A stretch of DNA of 13,551 bases from Alphaproteobacteria bacterium (GTDB lineage Bacteria > Pseudomonadota > Alphaproteobacteria > Rhizobiales > Aestuariivirgaceae). How positions within the stretch are numbered: position 1 is the stretch's first letter; each line of letters begins with the position of its first letter. The notes beneath the pieces were generated by a model that saw only the letters and a list, made by a program, of their open reading frames with translations, was not told where the DNA came from and ran no database searches. A program made the position numbers and the translations under genes. The stretch spans positions 1 through 13,551 of the forward strand of contig JAGRLX010000125.1 of the NCBI GenBank assembly GCA_020441605.1, read 5' to 3'. Positions 1 through 7,929 of the stretch are shown one piece after another.

Positions 1-732
<732 letters not shown>

Positions 733-736
733 CGGC

Positions 737-1690
737 ATGAGCGACACTCACGCCAATCTCGCCGAGTCCCAGGCCGCCACCGGCGGCCAGGGCACGGTCG
801 AAGACTACTTCGCGCTGCTGAAGCCGCGTGTGATGTCGCTCGTCATTTTTACGGCCTTCGTCGGACTGATCGCCGCGCCGGGGACGCAACATCCCTGGCT
901 CGCGGCAGTCGCCCTTCTCGCCATTGCGGTGGGGGCAGGGGCCTCGGGCGCCCTGAACATGTGGTATGATGCCGATATCGATGCGTTGATGCGGCGCACG
1001 GCCTCCCGGCCGGTGCCACGCGGCGCCATCCTGCCGGGCGAAGCTCTCGGCTTCGGGCTCACGCTCGCCGTGGGCGCGGTTCTGGCGCTCGGCCTTCTGG
1101 TGAATGTCGTGGCCGGTGGCCTGCTGGCCTTCACCATCTTCTTCTATGTTGTCATCTACACCATGTGGCTGAAGCGGGCGACGCCGCTGAACATCGTGAT
1201 CGGCGGCGCGGCGGGCGCCTTTCCGCCGATGATCGGCTGGGCATCGGTGACCGGCACCGTCGATCTTGCCTCGATTTCCCTCTTCCTCATCATCTTCATG
1301 TGGACGCCGCCGCACTTCTGGGCCCTGGCCCTGTGGAAGAACGTCAACGCTGATTATGGCAAGGCTGGCGTTCCGATGTTGCCGGTCGTAGCTGGCGCGG
1401 ACGAAACCCGGCGCCAGATCCTGATTTACTCGGTCATCCTCGTCCCGCTGGCCTTCCTGCCGGCGCTGCTCGGTGTCGCCGGCCCGGTCTATGCAACGGC
1501 CGCCGCCGTGCTCGGCGGGATCTTCCTCTATCATGCCGTGCAGGTTTGGCGCCGGCGCGAGGGCAAGGCGGCGGAGGCGGCCCTCAAGAAGCTGTTCGCC
1601 TTCTCTATTCTGTGGCTGTTCCTGATCTTCTCGCTGATCGTGGTTGAGCGGGCGCTCGGAATCGCCGCTTTCCCGTCGGTGCTGGGATGA
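737..1690 (+). CDS. ctaB: Heme o synthase (protoheme IX farnesyltransferase)
   Basis: This integral membrane prenyltransferase of the UbiA superfamily adds a farnesyl group to heme b to make heme o, the precursor of the heme a used by the oxidase encoded upstream. The protein has 317 residues, a usual family length. The first Asp-rich prenyl-diphosphate site runs from N74 to T88 (NMWYDADID, then MRRT), with N74, D78 and D82 placed as in the family. A second conserved stretch, [13 protein letters not shown], follows further on, and about nine hydrophobic helices are visible. The start is four bases after the ctaD stop and gives the expected short polar N-terminus leading into KPRVMSLV. The stop overlaps the next start as ATGA, suggesting translational coupling. 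Confidence 0.96.
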   Translation: MSDTHANLAESQAATGGQGTVEDYFALLKPRVMSLVIFTAFVGLIAAPGTQHPWLAAVALLAIAVGAGASGALNMWYDADIDALMRRTASRPVPRGAILPGEALGFGLTLAVGAVLALGLLVNVVAGGLLAFTIFFYVVIYTMWLKRATPLNIVIGGAAGAFPPMIGWASVTGTVDLASISLFLIIFMWTPPHFWALALWKNVNADYGKAGVPMLPVVAGADETRRQILIYSVILVPLAFLPALLGVAGPVYATAAAVLGGIFLYHAVQVWRRREGKAAEAALKKLFAFSILWLFLIFSLIVVERALGIAAFPSVLG

Positions 1691-1848
1691 ACGAAGCAAT
1701 GACCCAGACCCCTTTCGGACCCGAAGACATGGCGCGCCGCAAACGGCGGGCAATCGCCATGGCGGTGATCCTCCTTGGCCTCGTCGCCCTGTTCTTCATC
1801 ACGACCATGGTGCGCCTTGGCGGCTCGATTGCCGAACGGAGCTTGTGA
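1687..1848 (+). CDS. coxF: CoxF-like small membrane protein of the oxidase cluster
   Basis: This small ORF encodes 53 residues, begins [15 protein letters not shown] and ends [10 protein letters not shown] basic stretch (RRKRR, about residues 17-21) precedes a single hydrophobic helix at about residues 22-43, so the N-terminus is probably cytoplasmic. Its ATG overlaps the ctaB stop by four bases, and its stop lies one base before the ctaG ATG, which is strong evidence that it is translated. Many alphaproteobacterial cox clusters carry a similar short ORF at this place, called CoxF; the name here rests on position and general character. Its function is not established and may concern oxidase assembly. 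It is easily missed by length-filtered gene callers. Confidence 0.85.
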   Translation: MNEAMTQTPFGPEDMARRKRRAIAMAVILLGLVALFFITTMVRLGGSIAERSL

Positions 1849-1849
1849 C

Positions 1850-2434
1850 ATGGCGATCGATCCCGGCAAACGCAGAAATCTCGGCGTCGCGGCAACGGCT
1901 ATCGCGGTGTCGTTCACCATGCTCGGATTGGCCTATGCCTCGGTGCCGCTTTACCGCTTGTTCTGTCAGGTGACGGGCTTTGGCGGCACCACCCAGAGGG
2001 CGGACGCGGCACCGCAACATGCCAGCGACAAGAGCATCGTCATCCGCTTCGATGCCAATACGGCGTCGAGCCTCGGCTGGTCCTTTCATGCTGCCCAGGC
2101 GCCGATGACGGTAAAGATCGGTGAACAGAACATGGCACATTATCGTGCCACGAACCGCACCAGGCAGGTGTCGACCGGTTCAGCCGTCTTCAACGTGACG
2201 CCGGTGAGCGCCGGGGCCTATTTCAACAAGATCGAATGTTTCTGCTTCACCGAGCAGACTCTCAAGCCCGGCGAATCCGCCGATATGCCGGTGGTGTTCT
2301 TCGTCGACCCTGGGATCCTGGAAGATCCCGAAACACAGTCGGTCGGAGAGATCACCTTGTCGTATACGTTCTATCCAGTGAACAAGCCTCAGGCAGTCTC
2401 CGCAGCCTCGAACGCTGCCGGAGTGACGAACTAA
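1850..2434 (+). CDS. ctaG: Cytochrome c oxidase copper chaperone CtaG/Cox11
   Basis: CtaG (Cox11 family) delivers copper to the CuB centre of subunit I. The protein has 194 residues: a short cytoplasmic N-terminus, one membrane anchor at about residues 11-31, then a periplasmic immunoglobulin-like domain. C39, in the [15 protein letters not shown] stretch just after the anchor, and the C130-F-C132 pair, in IECFCFTEQ, correspond to the conserved copper-related cysteines of Cox11. The frame is open further upstream to 1775, but the ATG at 1850 gives the normal N-terminus ([10 protein letters not shown]) and sits one base after the coxF stop. It is followed 13 bases later by ctaE. Confidence 0.95.
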   Translation: MAIDPGKRRNLGVAATAIAVSFTMLGLAYASVPLYRLFCQVTGFGGTTQRADAAPQHASDKSIVIRFDANTASSLGWSFHAAQAPMTVKIGEQNMAHYRATNRTRQVSTGSAVFNVTPVSAGAYFNKIECFCFTEQTLKPGESADMPVVFFVDPGILEDPETQSVGEITLSYTFYPVNKPQAVSAASNAAGVTN

Positions 2435-2447
2435 CGGAGTAGGGGAA

Positions 2448-3302
2448 ATGGCCGACGCGCACGCAAAGAACCACGATTATCACCTTGTAGATCCGAGCCC
2501 TTGGCCCTTCGTCGGTTCGGTGTCGGCCTTCGTCATGGCCCTCGGCGCCATCCTGTGGATGCACAACACGGCCGGACCTGCCGTGATGATCATCGGCCTG
2601 GCCGGCGTTCTCTACACCATGTTCATGTGGTGGCGGGATGTCATCCGGGAAGCCAATGCCGGCGATCACACGCCGGTGGTCGGCATCCACCTGCGCTACG
2701 GCATGCTGATGTTCATTGCCTCGGAAGTTATGTTCTTCGTCGCCTGGTTCTGGGCCTTCTTCGATGCCAGTCTGTTTACCGGCGAACATATCCAGAGCGC
2801 CCGCGTGGCCGCCACCGGCGGTGTGTGGCCGCCCACGGGCGTCGCGGTGTTCGATCCCTGGCACCTGCCGCTGATCAACACGCTGATACTGCTGACCTCC
2901 GGCACGACCGTGACCTGGGCCCACCATGCGCTGCTCAACAACGATCGCCAGGGCTTGAAGTGGGGCCTGGTCGCGACCATCGCGCTGGGCGTGCTGTTCA
3001 CCACCGTGCAGGCCTATGAATACGGTCACGCCGCCTTTGCCTTCAGCCGCGAGCATGGCGGCAACATCTATGGCTCGACCTTCTTCATGGCGACCGGCTT
3101 CCATGGCGCGCATGTGCTCATCGGAACCTTGTTCCTCATCGTCTGCCTGTTCCGGGCGATGGCCGGTCACTTCACCCCCAAGCAACACTTCGGCTTCGAA
3201 GCAGCCGCGTGGTATTGGCATTTCGTCGACGTCGTCTGGCTGTTCCTCTTTGCCTGCATCTACATCTGGGGTTCTGCCGGCGCCGTAATTCCTGCCCACT
3301 AA
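2448..3302 (+). CDS. ctaE: Cytochrome c oxidase subunit III
   Basis: Subunit III of the aa3 oxidase is a membrane protein that stabilises the catalytic core and supports proton uptake. The protein has 284 residues, typical of the bacterial family, and shows seven hydrophobic helices. The segment [20 protein letters not shown] carries E93, the conserved buried glutamate of the family. The C-terminal half shows the typical [19 protein letters not shown] and [14 protein letters not shown] stretches. The start is preceded by GGAG and AGGGG at 2436-2445, a strong purine-rich ribosome binding region. It is the last gene of the tightly packed block, because the next gene follows only after 183 bases. 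Confidence 0.97.
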   Translation: MADAHAKNHDYHLVDPSPWPFVGSVSAFVMALGAILWMHNTAGPAVMIIGLAGVLYTMFMWWRDVIREANAGDHTPVVGIHLRYGMLMFIASEVMFFVAWFWAFFDASLFTGEHIQSARVAATGGVWPPTGVAVFDPWHLPLINTLILLTSGTTVTWAHHALLNNDRQGLKWGLVATIALGVLFTTVQAYEYGHAAFAFSREHGGNIYGSTFFMATGFHGAHVLIGTLFLIVCLFRAMAGHFTPKQHFGFEAAAWYWHFVDVVWLFLFACIYIWGSAGAVIPAH

Positions 3303-3485
3303 GGCAACGGGCAAGCAAGTGGGTTCGCTTCCCAGCGGAAGGTTGCGCCCGAGTCGAACAGGCGGGCAGTCCCTGGGCGATGAGGTGACCGCAACTGGTC
3401 GCTCGCCGCTCTAGGCGAACCAGATCGATCCACAAGGGGCCGCGCCGGAACAGCCGATGCGGCCCCTCATCTTTCGGAGGGTGCG
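3303..3485 (+). other. 183-nt intergenic region with dyad symmetries
   Basis: This is the longest gap in the window and no convincing gene lies in it. It holds an imperfect dyad at 3376-3407 (GGCGA pairing with TCGCC, inner GACC with GGTC around a 6-nt loop) and a perfect 8-bp inverted repeat at 3436-3466. A strong GGAGG at 3476-3480 serves the DUF983 start at 3486. I saw no clear promoter hexamers. Likely roles are partial termination after ctaE or mRNA processing and stability, so that the assembly genes are made in lower amounts than the structural genes. This is inference. Confidence 0.5.
3436..3466 (+). terminator. Perfect 8-bp GC-rich hairpin upstream of DUF983
   Basis: GGGGCCGC at 3436-3443 pairs perfectly with GCGGCCCC at 3459-3466 across a 15-nt loop. 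The downstream bases (TCATCTTTC) are only weakly T-rich, so this is not a textbook intrinsic terminator. It could be a leaky terminator, a 3'-end stabilising stem for the ctaE mRNA, or an attenuator for the downstream genes. Confidence 0.4.
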
Positions 3486-3857
3486 ATGTCCGAGAACTAT
3501 TATCCCGATCTCTCGCCAGTAAAGACCGGGGCCGCCGGCAAATGCCCGCGCTGCGGCCGCGGCAACCTTTTTAAGGGCTATCTCTCGGTGGCCAAGTCCT
3601 GTGCGAGCTGCGGCCTGTCCTTCGAATTCGCCGATGGCGGAGACGGTGCGGCATGGTTCGTCATGCTGATCGTCTCGGTGGTCGGCGTCGGCAGCATCCT
3701 CGGCATCGAAGTCGCCTATGCGCCTCCCTACTGGGTGCATGCCCTGGTGGCCGTTCCGCTGCTGATCATCCTGCCCATGCTGCTGCTGCGGCCGGTGAAG
3801 GGCATACTTCTCTGCCAGCAATGGAAGACCGACGCACGCGAGGGCCGGAAGGTCTGA
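3486..3857 (+). CDS. DUF983 zinc-ribbon membrane protein
   Basis: The protein has 123 residues, the usual size of the DUF983 family. Two CxxC pairs, C20/C23 in KCPRCGRGNLF and C39/C42 in SCASCGL, form an apparent zinc ribbon at the N-terminus. Two hydrophobic helices follow at about residues 57-78 and 82-102, then a short polar tail. The family is common beside subunit III and SURF1 genes in Alphaproteobacteria. Its biochemical role is not established, and a part in oxidase assembly is inferred from context. The start is set by a strong GGAGGG at 3476-3481. The stop codon shares one base with the next start (TGATG), so it is translationally coupled to the SURF1 gene. Confidence 0.92.
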   Translation: MSENYYPDLSPVKTGAAGKCPRCGRGNLFKGYLSVAKSCASCGLSFEFADGGDGAAWFVMLIVSVVGVGSILGIEVAYAPPYWVHALVAVPLLIILPMLLLRPVKGILLCQQWKTDAREGRKV

Positions 3858-4576
3858 TGGCGCAGAAAGGACGACTCTGGACCGTACTGCTGGCCACCGG
3901 CCTCGGGGTCGCAATGCTCGTCGCGCTTGGCCTGTGGCAGGTCCAGCGCTTGCAATGGAAACAGGACCTGATGGCCCGGCTGGCCGCCAGCCAGGAGCTG
4001 CCGGCGATCGGTCCCGCCCAGGCGGAGCGGCTCCTGCAGCGTGGCGAGATGATCGAATTTGTGAAGATCGCCACCCGGGGCCAGTTTCTGAACGGCGACG
4101 AAAAGCACCTGATTTCGGTTTATGAGGGCGGCCCCGCGTGGACGATCGTGACCCCGCTGGTGACAGCGGACGGCCTGGCCATCCTGGTCGACCGCGGCGT
4201 CGTCCCCGATGGCATGCTGGACAAGATCGAACGTCCCGGTGATGAGGTGGAGGTCACCGGGATCGCCAGGATCTATTCCGGCCGGCAAGGTCTCTTTGCA
4301 CCCAACAACGATGCCGCGCAGAACCGCTGGTACTGGTGGGACGTCAACGCCATGGGCATGACCACGACATTGCCCGATGGCGTCAGCCTCCTGCCATTCG
4401 TGCTGCAGGTGGTTCCTGCCAGCGCTGCCGCGGCCTTTCCGCGGCCGCAGCCGCCGCGCGCCAATCTCACAAACAACCATCTGGGCTATGCCATCACCTG
4501 GTTCTCGCTGGCTGCGGCCCTTGTCGTGGTGGCGGGGCTCTTCCTCCGGAGCAGGGCTGCCAAAACCACTGCTTGA
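3857..4576 (+). CDS. surf1: SURF1 family cytochrome oxidase assembly protein
   Basis: SURF1 (Shy1 in yeast) assists biogenesis of the heme a-containing centre of cytochrome oxidase, probably by handling heme a. The protein has 239 residues in the family arrangement: an N-terminal membrane helix at about residues 7-25 with the hallmark LGLWQVQRLQWK, a periplasmic domain with the conserved VDRGVVP stretch, and a C-terminal helix at about 210-230 preceded by NLTNNHLGYAITWFS. The frame is open upstream to 3653, but the ATG at 3857 overlaps the DUF983 stop and gives the standard N-terminus. The upstream extension would lie entirely over DUF983. It is the last oxidase-related gene of the block. Confidence 0.94.
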   Translation: MAQKGRLWTVLLATGLGVAMLVALGLWQVQRLQWKQDLMARLAASQELPAIGPAQAERLLQRGEMIEFVKIATRGQFLNGDEKHLISVYEGGPAWTIVTPLVTADGLAILVDRGVVPDGMLDKIERPGDEVEVTGIARIYSGRQGLFAPNNDAAQNRWYWWDVNAMGMTTTLPDGVSLLPFVLQVVPASAAAAFPRPQPPRANLTNNHLGYAITWFSLAAALVVVAGLFLRSRAAKTTA

Positions 4577-4613
4577 TGCTTCCCGTCCCTGCCGGTAAAG
4601 CTTCTGTCAATTC

Positions 4614-4620
4614 AAGAAGG
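4614..4620 (+). promoter_or_regulatory. Ribosome binding site that fixes the TTG start of thrC
   Basis: AAGAAGG lies eight bases before TTG at 4629, an ideal spacing. No in-frame ATG fits the conserved N-terminus. Bases 4615-4619 (AGAAG) can also pair with CTTCT at 4601-4605 across a 9-nt loop, which could partly hide this site; that stem is short and may not matter. Confidence 0.7.
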
Positions 4621-4628
4621 TCAATCTC

Positions 4629-6020
4629 TTGCGCTATGTGTCGACCCGGGGCGAAGCACCTGAACTAGGCTTCGAGGACGTTTTGATGACCGGGCTCGCC
4701 CGGGACGGCGGGCTCTATGTTCCAGCTCTCTGGCCGCAGCTCTCGAACCGGGATATGCGCGAGCTGCGCGGCCGGTCCTATGAGGACATCGCCCTGGCGG
4801 TGATGAGCCACTTCGTGGGCGGCGCGATCCCCGGCGCCGAGCTGCGTGCCATGATCGCCGCGGCCTATGGCAATTTCGGCCATCCGGCGGTGGCGCCGCT
4901 TGTCCAGGTCGATGACAACCAATGGCTTCTGGAGCTTTTTCACGGACCCACACTGGCCTTCAAGGACGTTGCCATGCAGCTCCTGTCGCGGATGATGGAC
5001 TGGTCGCTCGGCCGGCACCATCGCCACGCCACGATCGTGGGCGCCACCTCCGGCGACACCGGCGGCGCGGCGATCGAGGCTTTCAAGGATAGCCGCCATG
5101 CCGACGTGTTCATTCTGCATCCGCATGGCCGGGTGAGCGAGGTCCAACGCCGGCAGATGACCACGGTCGTATCGCCATCGATCCACAACATCGCCATCGA
5201 GGGGACCTTCGACGACTGTCAAGCAATCGTGAAGGCCCTGTTCAACGACCATCGCTTCCGGGACGAAACCGGCCTCGCCGGCGTGAACTCAATCAACTGG
5301 GCTCGGATCATGGCCCAGATCGTCTACTACGTGACCGCAGCAGTGGCGCTGGGCGCGCCCGACCGGTCCGTCAGCTTCTGCGTGCCGACCGGAAACTTCG
5401 GCGACATTTTCGCCGGTTTCGTCGCCAAGCGCATGGGCCTTCCTGTGGACCGGCTGATCATCGCCACCAATGTCAACGACATCCTCGATCGCGCATTGAA
5501 AACCGGCCATTATGCCGTTCGCGGCGTCCATCCTTCGTCCAGCCCATCCATGGATATCCAGATCTCGAGCAATTTCGAACGGCTTCTGTTTGAAGTCTTT
5601 GGCCGCGACCCGAATTCCATCCGGCATCTGATGCTCAGCCTGGCGCAGTCGGGCAGTTTCACCATCGGCGAGCGCCAGCTCGGACTTATCAGAAATGAAT
5701 TCGACTCCGGTGCCGTCGACGAACTGGAAACCCTGACCGTCATCCGCGAGACCTATCTGGCGACCGGAGAGGTGCTCGATCCTCATGCCGCAGTGGGCTA
5801 TGGCGTGGCGCGCAAGATGTCCGGCGCAGCGAGCGCGATGGTGACCCTGGCCACGGCGCATCCCGCCAAGTTTCCCGACGCGGTCGAGCGGGCCTGCGGA
5901 CAGAGACCGCAACTGCCCGCGCGGTTGGAGCACTTGTTCGCCCGCGAAGAGCATTTCACAGTATTGCCCAACAGCGTCGACGCGGTGCGGGAGCATATCC
6001 TCTCGTCACGGCCGGGCTAG
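4629..6020 (+). CDS. thrC: Threonine synthase
   Basis: This cytoplasmic pyridoxal-phosphate enzyme converts O-phosphohomoserine and water to threonine and phosphate, the last step of threonine synthesis. The protein has 463 residues, matching the long proteobacterial/fungal class. The N-terminus MRYVSTRGEAPELGFEDVLM is the family signature, and it places the start at a TTG codon at 4629. K112 in HGPTLAFKDVAMQ is the cofactor-binding lysine. GATSGDTGGAAIEAF shapes the active site and PTGNFGDIFAGF is the phosphate-binding stretch. Nothing is missing. It lies 52 bases after SURF1 and 12 bases before the peptidase gene, so it probably heads or joins a transcript with the latter. Confidence 0.97.
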   Translation: MRYVSTRGEAPELGFEDVLMTGLARDGGLYVPALWPQLSNRDMRELRGRSYEDIALAVMSHFVGGAIPGAELRAMIAAAYGNFGHPAVAPLVQVDDNQWLLELFHGPTLAFKDVAMQLLSRMMDWSLGRHHRHATIVGATSGDTGGAAIEAFKDSRHADVFILHPHGRVSEVQRRQMTTVVSPSIHNIAIEGTFDDCQAIVKALFNDHRFRDETGLAGVNSINWARIMAQIVYYVTAAVALGAPDRSVSFCVPTGNFGDIFAGFVAKRMGLPVDRLIIATNVNDILDRALKTGHYAVRGVHPSSSPSMDIQISSNFERLLFEVFGRDPNSIRHLMLSLAQSGSFTIGERQLGLIRNEFDSGAVDELETLTVIRETYLATGEVLDPHAAVGYGVARKMSGAASAMVTLATAHPAKFPDAVERACGQRPQLPARLEHLFAREEHFTVLPNSVDAVREHILSSRPG

Positions 6021-6032
6021 AGCAGAGAGATC

Positions 6033-7292
6033 ATGAGCGTCGAAATCACCCGACTTCCCAACGGCATCACCGTGGTGACGGACGCGATGTTCCACCTCGA
6101 GACCACGGCGCTGGGGATCTGGATCAAGGCCGGAGCGCGCGACGAAGCGCCCGAGGAGAACGGCATTGCCCATTTCCTAGAGCACATGGCCTTCAAGGGA
6201 ACCAAGCGGCGGACGGCACAGGCGATCGCCGAGGAGATCGAGTCGGCCGGCGGTGAAATCAACGCCGCCACTGGCATGGAGACGACGACGTATTACGCCA
6301 GGGTGCTGAAGAACGACTGGCGTCTGGCGCTCGACATTCTGGCCGACATCTTTATTGAATCGGTGCTCGACGAGGACGAACTCGAACGTGAGCGCGACGT
6401 CATCCTGCAGGAAATCGCCGCCGCCCACGACCAGCCGGACGATCTCGTCTTCGACCTCGCCCAGGCATCGTGCTTCGGCAACCATCCGCTGGGCCGGTCG
6501 ATTCTCGGCACGGCCGGCCGCATCGGCGGCATGAGCCGTGATGAGATTCTGTCCTGGCGCGAACGGAACTATTGGGGCTCGCGCATCGTCGTGTCGGCGT
6601 CCGGCAATATCGATCATCGCGCCTTCGCCGAAGAAACCGCGCGGTTGTTTGGCGGCATCGGCACGGGCGCGCCGCCGCAGCGTCACGCACCGCTGTTCCA
6701 GCCCTCGGCCAGAACCGAGACCAAGCCGCTGGATCAGGCCCATCTCGTCCTGTCCTTCCAGGCGCCGGGCTATCGCGATCCGGATATCTATGTCCTGCAG
6801 GTGCTTTCCAATATCCTCGGTGGGGGCATGTCTTCCCGCCTGTTTCAGGAGGTGCGCGAAAAGCGCGGGCTGTGCTACAGCGTGTTTTCCTTCGGCTCTG
6901 CCTATGAGGATACGGGCCAGGTCGGCGTATATGCCGCAACCTCGCCCGAGCACGGTGTCGAGCTCATGGATATCACCGCGACAGTCATGCTATCGGTGGC
7001 CAACGACGTGAGCGAGGCGGAAGTGGCGCGAGCCAAGGCGCAACTCAAGGCCAGCCTGGTGATGAACCTTGAAAGTGCCTCGTCCCGCGCCGACCAAATT
7101 GCCCGGCAGTTCCTCGCGTTCGGCGAAGTGCCGGCAATCCCGACGCTGATTGGGCGGATCGAATCGGTGACGCGCGATCAGGTGCGACATCTCGCGGAGA
7201 GGCTCTTCCGGTCGAAGATCCCGGCCTACAGCGCCGTCGGCCACATCCAGGAACTTTCAGACTACGACACCCTGATCAAGCACTTCGCGTGA
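6033..7292 (+). CDS. M16 family zinc processing peptidase (PepR/MPP-beta-like)
   Basis: This belongs to the M16B metallopeptidase group related to the mitochondrial processing peptidase beta subunit. The protein has 419 residues. The inverted zinc motif HxxEH is H47-F-L-E50-H51 in GIAHFLEHMAFKGT. The distal glutamate ligand is probably E127 in the DVILQEIAA stretch. The conserved GGEINAATGMETTTYYA segment lies between them. The C-terminal M16 domain includes the GGGMSSRLFQEVREKRGLCY region. All catalytic residues are present, so it should be active; the bacterial substrate is unknown, and no export signal is seen. AGAGAGA precedes the ATG. Location next to thrC is common in Alphaproteobacteria. 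Family confidence is high and biological role low. Confidence 0.94.
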   Translation: MSVEITRLPNGITVVTDAMFHLETTALGIWIKAGARDEAPEENGIAHFLEHMAFKGTKRRTAQAIAEEIESAGGEINAATGMETTTYYARVLKNDWRLALDILADIFIESVLDEDELERERDVILQEIAAAHDQPDDLVFDLAQASCFGNHPLGRSILGTAGRIGGMSRDEILSWRERNYWGSRIVVSASGNIDHRAFAEETARLFGGIGTGAPPQRHAPLFQPSARTETKPLDQAHLVLSFQAPGYRDPDIYVLQVLSNILGGGMSSRLFQEVREKRGLCYSVFSFGSAYEDTGQVGVYAATSPEHGVELMDITATVMLSVANDVSEAEVARAKAQLKASLVMNLESASSRADQIARQFLAFGEVPAIPTLIGRIESVTRDQVRHLAERLFRSKIPAYSAVGHIQELSDYDTLIKHFA

Positions 7293-7298
7293 TGAGGG

Positions 7299-7871
7299 AT
7301 GGCATTCCTCCGGTCACCCTTCTCCCGCGATTTTCCGCCGGTGCTGCGCGGCAGGACGGTCTATCTGCGCATCCCCGCCATGGACGACCATCAGGCCTGG
7401 GCGGACCTGCGTCTGGCGAGCCGGGAGTTCCTGACGCCCTGGGAGCCACAATGGCCCGCCAATGACCTTACGCGATCCGCTTTCAAGGCACGCATCCGCC
7501 ACTACCACCGCGATGTGGCCGACGACATGGCCTATCCGTTCTTCATCTTTTCGGCCGAAGACCATCAGCTCCTGGGAGCCGTCACGGTGTCCAATGTTCG
7601 GCGCGGCGTGGCCCAGATGGCCACGCTCGGCTACTGGATCGGTGCACCGTTCGTCCGCAGGGGCCTGATGACAGAGGCTCTCGCAATGGTCATGCCCTTC
7701 GCCTTCGGGAACCTCGGCCTTCATCGGCTTGAAGCCGCGTGCCTGCCCCACAACCAGGCGTCGATTGCCCTCCTGCGGCGCAGCGGCTTCGAGCAGGAGG
7801 GCCTGGCGCGCAGCTATCTCATGATCAATGGAGTCTGGCAGGATCATCTGCTCTTCGGGCGCTTGCGCTGA
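7299..7871 (+). CDS. GNAT N-acetyltransferase, RimJ/RimL type
   Basis: The protein has 190 residues, the size of ribosomal-protein-alanine acetyltransferases of the RimJ/RimL group. The N-terminal strand GRTVYLRIPAMDDHQAWADLR, the central GYWIGAPFVRRGLMTEAL segment carrying the acetyl-CoA pyrophosphate loop (RRGLMT), and the closing HRLEAACLPHNQASIALLRRSGF followed by EQEGLARSYLMINGVWQDHLLF are typical. It uses acetyl-CoA to acetylate an N-terminal amine or a small molecule; the real substrate cannot be read from sequence. It follows the peptidase by six bases. GAGGG abuts the ATG with no spacer, so initiation may rely on re-initiation from the peptidase stop, or the true start could be a later codon such as GTG at 7341. 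Confidence 0.88.
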   Translation: MAFLRSPFSRDFPPVLRGRTVYLRIPAMDDHQAWADLRLASREFLTPWEPQWPANDLTRSAFKARIRHYHRDVADDMAYPFFIFSAEDHQLLGAVTVSNVRRGVAQMATLGYWIGAPFVRRGLMTEALAMVMPFAFGNLGLHRLEAACLPHNQASIALLRRSGFEQEGLARSYLMINGVWQDHLLFGRLR

Positions 7872-7891
7872 GCGGCCATCCGGGATGATTG

Positions 7892-7914
7892 CTTGCCACA
7901 GGCCCTGCGGCAAG
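7892..7914 (+). promoter_or_regulatory. Hairpin between the GNAT gene and the c-di-GMP gene
   Basis: CTTGCC at 7892-7897 pairs with GGCAAG at 7909-7914. After one A/C mismatch, CAG (7899-7901) pairs with CTG (7905-7907) around a 3-nt loop. No T tract follows, so it is not a classic terminator. It ends 15 bases before the next ATG, and the only purine-rich sequence near that start (CAAGG) lies at the end of its 3' arm. It could end the upstream transcript or limit translation of the downstream gene. Confidence 0.35.
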
Positions 7915-7929
7915 GTTACCTAGTCTCCG

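Noticed and set aside
1775..1849. Upstream extension of ctaG
   Set aside because: The extra 25 residues overlap coxF in another frame and look random, and the ATG at 1850 gives the standard N-terminus.
2352..3314. 320-codon minus-strand open frame opposite ctaE
   Set aside because: It is an antisense shadow of subunit III with the same low-complexity composition and no sensible ribosome binding site or partner.
3319..3414. 31-codon GTG-started frame in the ctaE-DUF983 gap
   Set aside because: It has no good ribosome site, a Gly/Arg/Ser-rich sequence with no recognisable features, and a length expected by chance in this composition.
3653..3856. Upstream extension of SURF1
   Set aside because: It lies entirely over DUF983 in another frame, and the hallmark N-terminal helix begins after 3857.
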